A stretch of 64,000 bases of DNA from Chryseobacterium kimseyorum (lineage in GTDB: Bacteria; Bacteroidota; Bacteroidia; Flavobacteriales; Weeksellaceae): positions 1 through 64,000 of the forward strand of contig NZ_JAPDHW010000002.1 in NCBI RefSeq assembly GCF_025971945.1, given 5' to 3'. The position numbers were made by a program, and so were the translations under genes. Of this stretch, positions 7,476-15,845 are shown piece by piece. The notes under the pieces are model-generated. The model was not told the origin of the DNA, ran no database searches, and was given only the letters and a program-made list of their open reading frames with translations. Numbering within the stretch: the first letter of the stretch is position 1; each line of letters starts with the position of its first letter.

Positions 7476-9263
7476 TTATAGATCTCTTTTCACATGCCCA
7501 GTAGCTGTAAAAGTATGATTTGCTCCAACCAGGTCTGTATAGGTTCCGTTCACTGTAAAGTCAATATAAGATCCTACAGCTCCGAAATTAGTGATCTGAA
7601 CAACCACATTTCCATTGGAGGACGTGAAATTTTCTCCTGAAAAATAAAAAGAATACTCTGTATTAAAACTTCCCGGTACTCCAAGCATATTATTAAGAGT
7701 CATTGCAAATGTATTTCCATACGGTAACATGTGATGAATTCTCAATTGTTTTGCCGGCATATTGGGTGATGTTGATGTAAGGCCGTACCATTCAGCGACG
7801 ATAGCGCTGCCTAATACATATTTTACATTTTGGTTATCAACTTTGTAACTCACAAATTCACTGATCGAATTACACGCTACCAAATTATTAAAATTCATCA
7901 CTGGTGTATTAGCGGTAAAAGAAATTTCTCCGGTTGTCTGCAAATTTGCATAATCATATCCTTCTAAGATAAACTGTGGATTCGGTGCACAAGTATGTGT
8001 AGTAAAAGAAAAGTTACCTGTACCCGTGACAGGAACCGTCATGTACTGGAAAAAATTGGAACTCGATGCCATTCTTAAAAGTGCATAACCATCCGTAACG
8101 TCAGTATTGGCACACGTTTTCAGATTTCCCTGAACTGTATATTGATTTCCGGTTGATGTTACGGTAATATCTGGCAGAACAAATGTTGTTCCCGCTGCTA
8201 CGGGTGCTACATTAGCGGTATAAATTACTGTGTTGCAAACATCATATACTTTAAGAAGAAGAGTTTCATTGGCCGGAATATATCCCGAAACAGCACCGGA
8301 ATTATCTGTAATACCTGATGTGTCATAAGTTTGTCCAGATCTTCTTAATGCAACAACCGTATTAACCATCGGTATTCCTGCAGCATTCTTAACGTTTACT
8401 TTTAAAATTGCCTGCGGTGACTGCAGATCGCAATTCCACCAAGAAAAATGAGTTACATTTCCTACATAAGTATTTCCAACTTTTGTTGCTGAACCCTCTT
8501 CCTGCCAAATTCCTGTAAATTCGTTGAACGACCACAAAGGTATGGTAGCAGGAGCGGTTGCCGTTTGAGCAGCGTCAATCGCCACCGTCATTTCAGCGGT
8601 ATGACCATTCGCGATCTGAAGATTCTGTCCGGAAGCTCCTGTTAACTGAACATGTAGCATTCCGAAAGTTTCCATTACTCTTGCGCCACCGTCAGTGCTG
8701 TTAGCCAAAAAAGAACCCGGCATCAGTTCATTGAGATACTGATCTGAAGATTTCAGGTGAAACATGGCGACATTTACATTTCCGCTGTACGCGTTTCCGT
8801 TGGAATCTTTAAAGCTTCCGTCGAATTTTACTTTTGTTCCGTTAGGTAAGGCTACTGTAGCTGTGGCTCCTGCGGAAATCGTTGCGGTGTTGGTTGCAGG
8901 AATCATCATGATGTTGATCCTGTTAGTTCCGCTAGTGGGAACCATTGTACGTGAACCGTTTACAAAACCTGATTTTGTTACTTTAACGTAAGCGAAATTG
9001 TCTTTCACATCAGCATTTTTAATTACAAAAATACCTTTAAAATTAGTCTGTACTGTTGACGAACCAATGGTAACCGTTGCTCCCGACACCGGATTTCCGT
9101 CTGTTGACAGAACTAAGCCGTGAAAATTTCTCTGCGCCGAATTTCCAAAGTTGAAATTGGTCTGTTGATTTCCTTGCTGCTGATTTTCGAGATCGATAAA
9201 AGAATCGGTTTTACATGATACGAGGATCATTAAAATCAGGATTAATGAGTAAATTTTTGTCAT
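7476..9263 (-). CDS. Large surface lipoprotein with carboxypeptidase-regulatory-like repeats
   Basis: This 595-residue protein has a lipoprotein signal with lipobox ILVSC (Cys17). A Gln/Asn-rich linker leads to a carboxypeptidase-regulatory-like beta-sandwich at about 48-115 (VLSTDGNPVSGATVTIGS). Further Ig-like segments follow, including a second regulatory-like unit near 285-370. Such proteins are usually anchored in the outer membrane. No catalytic motif is visible. It is monocistronic, convergent with the DUF3817-like gene and divergent from the barrel gene at 9548. Ligand or partner cannot be assigned. Confidence 0.8.
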   Translation of the reverse strand: MTKIYSLILILMILVSCKTDSFIDLENQQQGNQQTNFNFGNSAQRNFHGLVLSTDGNPVSGATVTIGSSTVQTNFKGIFVIKNADVKDNFAYVKVTKSGFVNGSRTMVPTSGTNRINIMMIPATNTATISAGATATVALPNGTKVKFDGSFKDSNGNAYSGNVNVAMFHLKSSDQYLNELMPGSFLANSTDGGARVMETFGMLHVQLTGASGQNLQIANGHTAEMTVAIDAAQTATAPATIPLWSFNEFTGIWQEEGSATKVGNTYVGNVTHFSWWNCDLQSPQAILKVNVKNAAGIPMVNTVVALRRSGQTYDTSGITDNSGAVSGYIPANETLLLKVYDVCNTVIYTANVAPVAAGTTFVLPDITVTSTGNQYTVQGNLKTCANTDVTDGYALLRMASSSNFFQYMTVPVTGTGNFSFTTHTCAPNPQFILEGYDYANLQTTGEISFTANTPVMNFNNLVACNSISEFVSYKVDNQNVKYVLGSAIVAEWYGLTSTSPNMPAKQLRIHHMLPYGNTFAMTLNNMLGVPGSFNTEYSFYFSGENFTSSNGNVVVQITNFGAVGSYIDFTVNGTYTDLVGANHTFTATGHVKRDL

Positions 9264-9462
9264 AGATAATTAAGTTTTTTTGTGAACTCTAAATTAATCA
9301 AAAAAAAGTGAATTTAAATATTTTATTTTTTAATGTAACAAAAAGAGCCATCGGGTTGTCTAATATTATAGAAACCCAACGAAGTAAAAATTCAGTAATA
9401 AATTTTAGCAGCTCAAAATCAATGATTTACATTTTATATAAAAACTTTTCTACTACTTTGTA

Positions 9463-9494
9463 TTGCATAATACTAAATTAATTATATATCTTTG
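9463..9494 (+). promoter_or_regulatory. Promoter of the outer-membrane barrel gene
   Basis: TTG (9463-9465), 21 bases, then TATCTTTG (9487-9494) fits the Bacteroidota consensus. The ATG is 53 bases further on. Confidence 0.6.
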
Positions 9495-9547
9495 CAATGT
9501 AAAATAATAACAGATACAAGCTTCTAAACTAAATAAAAAACAAACTC

Positions 9548-11815
9548 ATGAAAACGCCACTACTCATCGCCACTATATTTTTCACCGGATTGACATTTGC
9601 TCAGGAAAAAAAATCAGACACTTTAAAAACAAAAAAGATTGAAGAAGTTGTTTTAACGAAACAGGTTTTCAAAAAACAATCTGACCGTTTCGTATACGAC
9701 GTTGCCGCTTCTCCTGTTACAAAAGGAAATACAACTTTCGATTTGTTGAGACAGACTCCTCTGCTTTCTACAACTGACGATAAAACTTTAAAAATTGTCG
9801 GGAAAAATAATGCACTGATCTACATCAACGGAAGAAAGACCAACATGGATGCTGAGACAGTAACTCAGTTCTTAAAAAACACTCCTGCCGAAAACATTCA
9901 GAAAATTGAAGTCATTACGGTTCCGGGAAGTGAATTTCAGGTGGAATCTTCAGACGGAATCATCAATATTATTCTGAAGAAAAAAATGAGCGACGGACTG
10001 AATGGAAATATGAGAATGTCGAATTCTCAAAACAAATATAATGGAAGCTCTGCAAGTTTCTCTGCCAACTACAGAAAAGATAAAGTAGGAATCAGTGCCA
10101 ATCTATACGGTGGTGATAATATTCAGGGCCAGCATTATATTCTGAGAAACGGAAACAATTTATCATCTAACGAATCTACCGGTAATATCGACGACCCAAA
10201 TCAATACATCGGGGGCTATCTTAATTTTGATTATCAACTGAATGACCAAAGCAACTTAGCACTGTCATGGAATAGCAATGCCAATAAAAGTTATAACTCT
10301 ACGGTTAATTTATTCAATACCATCCGTGTCTATGATGAGGAAGAACAGACTTTTAACACCAACTATACCAATTCACGAAACAATGAAAATGCACGTTCTT
10401 ACAATAATTCGGTTAACCTAAATTATGAATTGAAAACTGACTCTCTGGGAAGTAAACTGAATGTAAATGCGGCATATCTTAATTACAGAAGATTTCAGTT
10501 CACAGACAACAGAACATTTTTGGCCGATTCTTTTGGTAATGACACAGGAGCAAATCCAACCCAGATAATTTATCAGAATCTTCCTCAGATTATCAATAAT
10601 TTTTCTGGAACTGTAGACTATACTCAGAAGTTCAAAAATGATTTCACTGTAGCGGTAGGTGGTAACTTTAATAAAACCAAAACGGACAACGATACAAAAA
10701 ATGACACATATATGGATGGTCAAGCTCCGCAGTTCGCACCTAACCATTTTATCTACGACGAAAATATCTACGGCGCCTACCTGACTTTGGAAAAGAAATT
10801 CTCTGATAAATTCTCAGGAAAGATTGGTACCCGATATGAAATCACAAACAGCTTAGGTACATCAGACAATGCTGCTGAGGAGTACAAAAATATAAAGAGA
10901 AATTACAATAATCTTCTTCCGTATTTAAGCTTTAACTACGCGATCAACGACAAAAACAATATTTCTTATGCATTTTCGAGCAGAATGAGAAGACCGAGCT
11001 TCTGGGAGCTCAACCCTGTACGAAATATTCTTACTGAGAATAACTACACGCAAAACAACCCTTTCGTAAAAGCATCGTCTACGTATAATCAGGAATTGAC
11101 TTATATGTACAAAAACTCTTACTTTTTGATTTTAAACCATTCTTATTTTAAAGATCAGATTACGCAAGTGCCGTTGCAGGGATATGCAAAATCTATGGAT
11201 GGTACCATTAGCGAACAGAATGTACTCCGTTATATAAGAACCAATTTCGGAGATAAGCAGGAAATGTCTGCAATGGTCGGAATTCAAAAAACGTTTTTCA
11301 AACAATATCTGACCATGAACTTTAATATCGGTCTGCAGCACAATATCAACGACGGAGCTTTGGCAGTAGATCCTACCAATGGAGATATTTTCCTTGACAA
11401 AGATGGAAATCAAATTGTCTACAGAAATAATATTAAATCGACAAGTATTCTCATCCAGACCAACAATACCATCCGTCTGGACAAAAAGAAGACATGGTTT
11501 TTAGGCGTGAATTATTTCTTTGTTGACAAACAGCAGATCGAGCTGGGAATGTTGAAAAACCTGATGAGCCTTGATCTAAGCATTAAGAAAAACTGGAATG
11601 ACTGGACTTTTGCCTTAAATTTAAATGATGTTTTACGAACCAACATTGTAGAAATTGAAGATTACCAGGCGAACGGAAATTACAACTACGTAAGAAATGA
11701 CCAGTTCAGAAGAGGCGGAACTTTCAGCATCACTTACAACTTTGGAAATCAGAAAGTGAAAAAAGTGAGAGACATCGAGGGCGCTTCTGATGCGATTAAA
11801 AACAGAACGAGATAA
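9548..11815 (+). CDS. Outer-membrane beta-barrel protein, TonB-receptor-like (OMP_b-brl_3 family)
   Basis: This 755-residue protein has a signal peptide ending FAQ (residue 19). A plug-like domain follows (about 40-150, including LLRQTPLL, YINGR and IQKIEVITVPGSEF), then a long alternating-strand barrel rich in aromatic residues with the usual late motif SYAFSSRMRRPSFWELNP. The N-terminal carboxypeptidase-like domain common in this family is absent, so it is a short version. It probably transports or binds an unidentified substrate across the outer membrane. No SusD-like partner is adjacent. Confidence 0.88.
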   Translation: MKTPLLIATIFFTGLTFAQEKKSDTLKTKKIEEVVLTKQVFKKQSDRFVYDVAASPVTKGNTTFDLLRQTPLLSTTDDKTLKIVGKNNALIYINGRKTNMDAETVTQFLKNTPAENIQKIEVITVPGSEFQVESSDGIINIILKKKMSDGLNGNMRMSNSQNKYNGSSASFSANYRKDKVGISANLYGGDNIQGQHYILRNGNNLSSNESTGNIDDPNQYIGGYLNFDYQLNDQSNLALSWNSNANKSYNSTVNLFNTIRVYDEEEQTFNTNYTNSRNNENARSYNNSVNLNYELKTDSLGSKLNVNAAYLNYRRFQFTDNRTFLADSFGNDTGANPTQIIYQNLPQIINNFSGTVDYTQKFKNDFTVAVGGNFNKTKTDNDTKNDTYMDGQAPQFAPNHFIYDENIYGAYLTLEKKFSDKFSGKIGTRYEITNSLGTSDNAAEEYKNIKRNYNNLLPYLSFNYAINDKNNISYAFSSRMRRPSFWELNPVRNILTENNYTQNNPFVKASSTYNQELTYMYKNSYFLILNHSYFKDQITQVPLQGYAKSMDGTISEQNVLRYIRTNFGDKQEMSAMVGIQKTFFKQYLTMNFNIGLQHNINDGALAVDPTNGDIFLDKDGNQIVYRNNIKSTSILIQTNNTIRLDKKKTWFLGVNYFFVDKQQIELGMLKNLMSLDLSIKKNWNDWTFALNLNDVLRTNIVEIEDYQANGNYNYVRNDQFRRGGTFSITYNFGNQKVKKVRDIEGASDAIKNRTR

Positions 11816-11849
11816 AAACAATCATTCTTCATATATTATTTTGTACGAG

Positions 11850-11877
11850 AAACCTGTCGGGAAACCGATGGGTTTTT
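11850..11877 (+). terminator. Terminator after the barrel gene
   Basis: An 11-bp stem with two G-T pairs (11850-11860 with 11865-11875) is capped by a GAAA tetraloop and followed by a short T run. It ends 14 bases before the next start codon. Confidence 0.7.
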
Positions 11878-11891
11878 CTATCTTTAGGAGT

Positions 11892-12746
11892 ATGAATAAA
11901 TTGATTGGAATTCTTTTACTGATTTTAGTTGTCTTTGCCTGTCAGGAAAAAACAATCAACCTGGGAAAAGACAATTCGTTTGACAAAGAGACGAACGTTG
12001 CTTATGGAAATGATTCTCAACAAAAATTAGATTTATATATTCCAAAAAATAAAGATTCCATCAGAGGGATTTTTGTCATAATTCACGGCGGTGGCTGGAA
12101 ATCGGGCGACAAATCTAACCTCACTTTTTTCACGTTATCACTCATGCTGAAAATGCCAGATTATGCCTTTGCGAATATAAATTACCGTCTGGCAGATGCC
12201 AACTCATTTGTTCTTCCCAATCAAACTGATGATATTGATGAGGCTCTGGGAGTTTTGGTTAAAAGATTTGGTCCTAAAACAAAATTTATTTTACTCGGAA
12301 ACAGCGCCGGTGCACACCTTTCCATGCTGTATGGCTATAATTCTTTTTTTGATTTGAAACATCATAACAAAATTAAAGCTGTCGTTAATATTGTGGGACC
12401 CGCAGATTTACTGCACAAAGATTTCGCCAGTTATGCTGATTATGCTTTTGTTGAAAAACATATGATTGACATGAAAATGCCTCCCCCGACGGATCTTACT
12501 AACAGAGATATTCCAAATCCTGTTTATTGGATCAATGAAAATTCTCCACCCACTATTTCTTTCTATGGAAATAATGATCAGGTCGTTCCTTTGTCGCAAA
12601 AGGGAATTTTAGATTCAGCGTTGAATAAAAATGGTATTTATCATCAATCTTTCCAGTTTCCCGGTGGACATCTCGATTGGATGAATGAGAAGAATTCACC
12701 TTTTATCATTAATAAAATCGAAAAATTCCTGAATCACATTAAATAA
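11892..12746 (+). CDS. Alpha/beta-hydrolase lipoprotein (carboxylesterase type)
   Basis: Choosing ATG 11892 gives 284 residues with a lipoprotein signal (VVFAC, Cys17). An upstream in-frame start at 11790 would run through the preceding terminator and bury the signal, so I reject it. Hydrolase motifs: oxyanion-hole HGGGW, nucleophile elbow GNSAG, acid in NDQVVP and histidine in GHLDW, typical of esterase/peptidase enzymes of the BD-FAE type. It is probably anchored in the envelope. Substrate is unknown. Confidence 0.88.
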   Translation: MNKLIGILLLILVVFACQEKTINLGKDNSFDKETNVAYGNDSQQKLDLYIPKNKDSIRGIFVIIHGGGWKSGDKSNLTFFTLSLMLKMPDYAFANINYRLADANSFVLPNQTDDIDEALGVLVKRFGPKTKFILLGNSAGAHLSMLYGYNSFFDLKHHNKIKAVVNIVGPADLLHKDFASYADYAFVEKHMIDMKMPPPTDLTNRDIPNPVYWINENSPPTISFYGNNDQVVPLSQKGILDSALNKNGIYHQSFQFPGGHLDWMNEKNSPFIINKIEKFLNHIK

Positions 12747-12748
12747 AA

Positions 12749-12776
12749 AAACGCCTTGAAAAATTTCAAAGCGTTT
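12749..12776. terminator. Bidirectional intrinsic terminator
   Basis: AAACGC (12749-12754) pairs with GCGTTT (12771-12776), extended inside by TTGAAA/TTTCAA with one mismatch. A/T runs flank it. It lies between convergent genes. Confidence 0.75.
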
Positions 12777-12811
12777 ATCATTTTTTTTGCTTTTGACAGT
12801 TTAAAAATAAA

Positions 12812-14566
12812 TTATTCCGACTTCACCACTTCCGTTCTCTCAGAGATACCATTCGCATTGAACGCTTCGATTTGGAAATAATAAGAATCAACTCTGTCGG
12901 CGCCGGTAAAGAAATATTCATTTTTTCCGTAAACCATAATGCTTCCATATAATTTATCCGGAGATTTCCCCCAGTAAATAACATAACCGTCAGCTTCTGA
13001 ATTCTGCTGCCACTTCATCCAGATGCTTCTTCTTTCACCATATTTTTTTGCATCAGCTCTCAGTGGAACAAAATTCTGAACTTTCGCAGGTTTTGTTCCT
13101 GCCCCTTTTCCGAATACTCTGAAACCGCTCAAAGCGAATTTCCCTGTCGGCATTTTCAGATTTTCCATTTTTAAATATCTTGCTGACGCAGGTTTTTCCA
13201 GTTCAATATAATCGTGAGGAACGTCTTTGGTGTTTTTGCTTTTATCCACAATAACATTCCACTTCTTTCCGTCATTGGATCCGTAGATTTTATACTGATG
13301 CATTTTGCCTTCCGTTTTTCCCATAAACTCAACATCCTGATCGGCATAGTTGACCTGAATTGCATTGATTGTAGAAACTTCACCCAAATCAGTCTGAAAC
13401 CATTCTCCCGAATTTCCGGTTTTAGCACTCCAATATGTTTTAATATCTTCATCCACAGCGTAATTGGAATGATAACCACCTAAAGTTGAAGAAACCTGAA
13501 CAGGTTTATTGTAATTCAGCAACATCCAATTCGTGAACAATCCTTTTGAGAAATCTTTTCCCTGAGCAAACTGAGGAAGTAAGGTTGGATAATCACCGTA
13601 AGCGGTATTTGTGTACATCACATCATCCTTATCAAAACCTGCAGGCCAGATTCCCAGACGTCTTTCAAAATTATTTTTCGTTGAAATAAAAATCGTCGAA
13701 ACGTGCCACCAGTTTTTAAAATTATCTTCAAATGTCGCTCCGTGTCCCGCGCCTCTTGCAAAACCACCAGGTTTATAAGAGAACGGATTGTGCTGTTGAT
13801 ATTCATATCCTTCCAAAGGATTTTTCGAAACATAAACACCGTCTGAATAACCGCTGAATTCCGTTGCCGGCGCGCCGTACTGCATATAATATTTATCCTT
13901 GTACTTCGTCACCCACGCTCCTTCCACAAAAGGCTGCAGGAAAACATTGTCATTGTATTCTCCGAATCTTTCCCAGCCGTGATCTTCCGGTTTCAGTCTT
14001 AAAATGGGTTTTACGAAACCTTCTGACTGTAAGTTTTTAACTTTCACTTCCGTTCCCAAAAGCGGCCATTCGTTGCTTGAGCCCCAGTAGAGATAGAGTT
14101 TGTTTTTATCTTCGTCATAATGAAATGCAGGATCCCACGCTCCAACTTTCAAAGTATCAACGGCAATTTTCCAGTCGTCTACTGTAGGATTGGTAGATTT
14201 CCAAATCGGGAAATCAGATTCCCATGTGGAACCGTAGACGTATAAAGTATCTTTCATTGCCCAGACTGCGGGAGCGTTCAGATCGTGAGTGTATTTGTTG
14301 TCTCTGAGGAATTTTCTTTTCACGAATTTCCAGTCGAGCATATTGTCGCTGTGCCAGTAGCCTTCCTGATTGGTGGAAAAAAGAAACAGTTTTTTCTGAA
14401 AATTAACGATCACTGGATCGGCTGTTGCCCGGTGTTTCCCATGCTTTGAAAAAACTTCAAAAGGCGTGTAGCCGTAATCGATGTTGATTGGGTTACAGTA
14501 AGTTTTTTGCTGGGCACTTATCGAAAACCCTAATAAAATGGCGAGTAAAAAAATGTGTTTTTGCAT
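12812..14566 (-). CDS. Secreted family-43-like glycoside hydrolase with discoidin and fibronectin-III domains
   Basis: This 584-residue protein has a signal peptide ending SAQ. A five-bladed-propeller GH43-like domain covers about 20-340, with NPINIDYGY, the probable catalytic base in ATADP (Asp50) and the blade motif WDPAFHYDEDKNKLYLYWG. An F5/8 type C (discoidin) carbohydrate-binding domain follows (about 350-470; SNYAVDEDIKTYWSA, WFQTDLG). A fibronectin-III-like module closes it (about 480-584). It probably trims an external plant or animal glycan, but no PUL partners are adjacent. A TAAATTTG box at 14586-14593 may be its promoter. Confidence 0.85.
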   Translation of the reverse strand: MQKHIFLLAILLGFSISAQQKTYCNPINIDYGYTPFEVFSKHGKHRATADPVIVNFQKKLFLFSTNQEGYWHSDNMLDWKFVKRKFLRDNKYTHDLNAPAVWAMKDTLYVYGSTWESDFPIWKSTNPTVDDWKIAVDTLKVGAWDPAFHYDEDKNKLYLYWGSSNEWPLLGTEVKVKNLQSEGFVKPILRLKPEDHGWERFGEYNDNVFLQPFVEGAWVTKYKDKYYMQYGAPATEFSGYSDGVYVSKNPLEGYEYQQHNPFSYKPGGFARGAGHGATFEDNFKNWWHVSTIFISTKNNFERRLGIWPAGFDKDDVMYTNTAYGDYPTLLPQFAQGKDFSKGLFTNWMLLNYNKPVQVSSTLGGYHSNYAVDEDIKTYWSAKTGNSGEWFQTDLGEVSTINAIQVNYADQDVEFMGKTEGKMHQYKIYGSNDGKKWNVIVDKSKNTKDVPHDYIELEKPASARYLKMENLKMPTGKFALSGFRVFGKGAGTKPAKVQNFVPLRADAKKYGERRSIWMKWQQNSEADGYVIYWGKSPDKLYGSIMVYGKNEYFFTGADRVDSYYFQIEAFNANGISERTEVVKSE

Positions 14567-14685
14567 CGTAATAATTTCTTGAAGACAAATTTAATTAAAG
14601 TTTTTTGGGTGGGTCTCATTTTGAGAAATTAATGGTAGTGAAAGAAAGATTTGTGTGATTACGTTTATTATTTTGATATAAACGG

Positions 14686-14707
14686 CTCAAAGTCGGTGGC
14701 AGCGGTG
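14686..14707 (+). repeat. Degenerate REP element lacking one palindrome arm
   Basis: The GCTCAAAGTCGG prefix and CAGCGGTG suffix of the local REP are present, but the GAGACTTTGCG arm is missing, so the hairpin cannot form. It is a decayed or deleted copy next to the intact one at 14725. Confidence 0.5.
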
Positions 14708-14724
14708 ATTTTGATTCTGAGTTC

Positions 14725-14752
14725 CTCAAAGTCGGGAGACTTTGCGCAGCGA
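14725..14752 (+). repeat. REP palindrome, forward orientation
   Basis: CAAAGTC (14727-14733), GGGA, GACTTTG (14738-14744) forms a perfect 7-bp stem and is followed by CGCAGCG. This is one of four intact copies of a REP family associated with the adjacent RAYT gene. Confidence 0.8.
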
Positions 14753-14758
14753 AGATTC

Positions 14759-14965
14759 TTATTTTCTTACCGAAATGATTATACCGTTTTCATTCATTTG
14801 ATAAAGTTTTAGAACTGAATATTTTTCTAAAAATTTTTTAAAAATTTCAGGGTTAGCTATTTCAGCTTCGATTATCTTTTCGCTTATATCAGTAATCTTA
14901 TTTTTTGGGTTAAGTTTAATTTCACCGCTACGCAAAGTCTCCCGACTTTGCGTAAAAATTCTCAA
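14759..14965 (-). CDS. Doubtful small open frame or gene remnant
   Basis: The frame gives 68 codons. Its first dozen codons are simply the REP element read through, so the given start is not that of an ancestral gene. The remainder (EKIIEAEIANPEIFKKFLEKYSV and so on) has normal coding-like composition. It could be the 3' remnant of a degraded gene or a small protein. I see no recognisable domain. Confidence 0.2.
   Translation of the reverse strand: MRIFTQSRETLRSGEIKLNPKNKITDISEKIIEAEIANPEIFKKFLEKYSVLKLYQMNENGIIISVRK
14924..14953 (-). repeat. REP palindrome, reverse orientation
   Basis: Reading on the minus strand this is the same element: the CAAAGTC/GACTTTG arms occupy 14933-14950. It belongs to the upstream copy of the 80-bp tandem duplication. 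Confidence 0.8.
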
Positions 14966-15003
14966 CCCTTGATCATAATTATTATATTTCCAAAATTCAC
15001 TTT

Positions 15004-15033
15004 ACCGCTACGCAAAGTCTCCTGACTTTGCGT
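15004..15033 (-). repeat. REP palindrome, reverse orientation, just downstream of the RAYT gene
   Basis: Arms are at 15013-15019 and 15024-15030, with one loop change (T for C) against the other copies. It lies 8 bases past the RAYT stop codon and is inverted relative to the REP at 15722, so the gene is bracketed by an inverted pair. Confidence 0.8.
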
Positions 15034-15041
15034 AAAAATTC

Positions 15042-15650
15042 TCAATCTTGATCATAATTATTATACTTCCAAAACTCACTTTTTTTGGTAACATCTACTA
15101 CAGGATTGTCAGCCAATTCAATTTCAAATAATCCTTTGCCATTTACATAATTGCTTGCTGATGAATAAATATAATCCTGAGCTTTTTCTACCAATCCTGC
15201 CCGTATAGGATTTAGATGAATGTAGTTCAATTTATCCCAAAGAAAATGTAAAGTGTAAATTTCTTCGGCGTGATTGCCATATTGCCAAAACTGAAAATTC
15301 TTATTTCTGGAATGTGTTTCAGTTGCTTTGGCAAATCTTTCCAACATCCACTCGCGCCGGCTTTCCGGGTTGTTTTGAATTGCTGAAACAATGTTTTTAG
15401 ATGTAAATTTTTTAAAATCTCTTATCAGGTCTGAGAGTTTACCATCTTTTGACTGTATGATTAAGTGAATATGATTGCTCATAATTACGTATCCATAAAT
15501 CAGCATTCCTTTATTCTGAATGCAGTATTTAAAACAGTCAATAACAATATCTCTGTAGTTTTTTCTGGAAAATACATCTATCCAATCAACAACCGTACAG
15601 GTGATAAAGTGAATCTTTTCCTGATCTCTTATAACGTAACCTTCCTTCAT
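15042..15650 (-). CDS. REP-associated tyrosine transposase (RAYT, Y1 IS200-like fold)
   Basis: This 202-residue protein has the Y1/HUH transposase core: the metal-binding HIH triad at 60-62 (MSNHIHLIIQ) and YIHLNPIRAGLV (about 143-154), with Tyr143 the likely catalytic tyrosine. RAYTs cut and join single-stranded REP hairpins in vitro and are thought to spread REP sequences while staying single-copy. Inverted REPs lie at both ends of this gene. No IS ends or passenger genes are seen, so it is a domesticated-type element. The reading frame is intact. Confidence 0.9.
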   Translation of the reverse strand: MKEGYVIRDQEKIHFITCTVVDWIDVFSRKNYRDIVIDCFKYCIQNKGMLIYGYVIMSNHIHLIIQSKDGKLSDLIRDFKKFTSKNIVSAIQNNPESRREWMLERFAKATETHSRNKNFQFWQYGNHAEEIYTLHFLWDKLNYIHLNPIRAGLVEKAQDYIYSSASNYVNGKGLFEIELADNPVVDVTKKSEFWKYNNYDQD

Positions 15651-15721
15651 AATGTGTTTTTATTAAAGATAAGTTTTTTGCTAAATTATAAAAACTGATT
15701 CATGGTTTTGATACTAATTTG

Positions 15722-15749
15722 CTCAAAGTCGGGAGACTTTGCGCAGCGG
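15722..15749 (+). repeat. REP palindrome upstream of the RAYT gene
   Basis: Arms CAAAGTC (15724-15730) and GACTTTG (15735-15741) are followed by CGCAGCGGG. It lies about 70 bases upstream of the RAYT start codon, in the orientation opposite to the downstream REPs. Confidence 0.8.
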
Positions 15750-15787
15750 GTGCCATTTATTAAATTCTAGAAACCATTATGTCATTG

Positions 15788-15819
15788 AAAAAAAAAATTC
15801 TGACTTAAAAAAGTCAGAA
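15788..15819 (-). terminator. Terminator of the ctlX operon
   Basis: A perfect 9-bp stem (15798-15806 with 15811-15819) with a 4-base loop is followed on the minus strand by about ten T residues. Confidence 0.88.
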
Positions 15820-15845
15820 GCTATAGTTAATAAAATCAAAACCGT

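Larger units (their letters stand above)
14924..15082. repeat. 80-bp tandem duplication of REP plus RAYT 3' end
   Basis: Copy 1 (14924-15003) and copy 2 (15004-15082) each contain a REP followed by the sequence encoding the last residues of the RAYT protein. They differ by a few substitutions and one single-base indel. Copy 2 is the live end of the gene; copy 1 is a duplicated scar. Confidence 0.8.

Noticed and set aside
11790..11891. Upstream extension of the alpha/beta-hydrolase lipoprotein
   Set aside because: It would cross a terminator hairpin and overlap the preceding gene's end, and it would displace the lipoprotein signal from the N terminus.
13171..13839. Several 70-100 codon frames inside the glycosidase gene
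   Set aside because: They are alternative frames of a convincing multi-domain coding sequence.
14686..15749. Complete IS200/IS605-type insertion sequence
   Set aside because: The transposase has the RAYT pattern with flanking REPs, and I see no tnpB, no conventional IS ends and only a single copy in the window.
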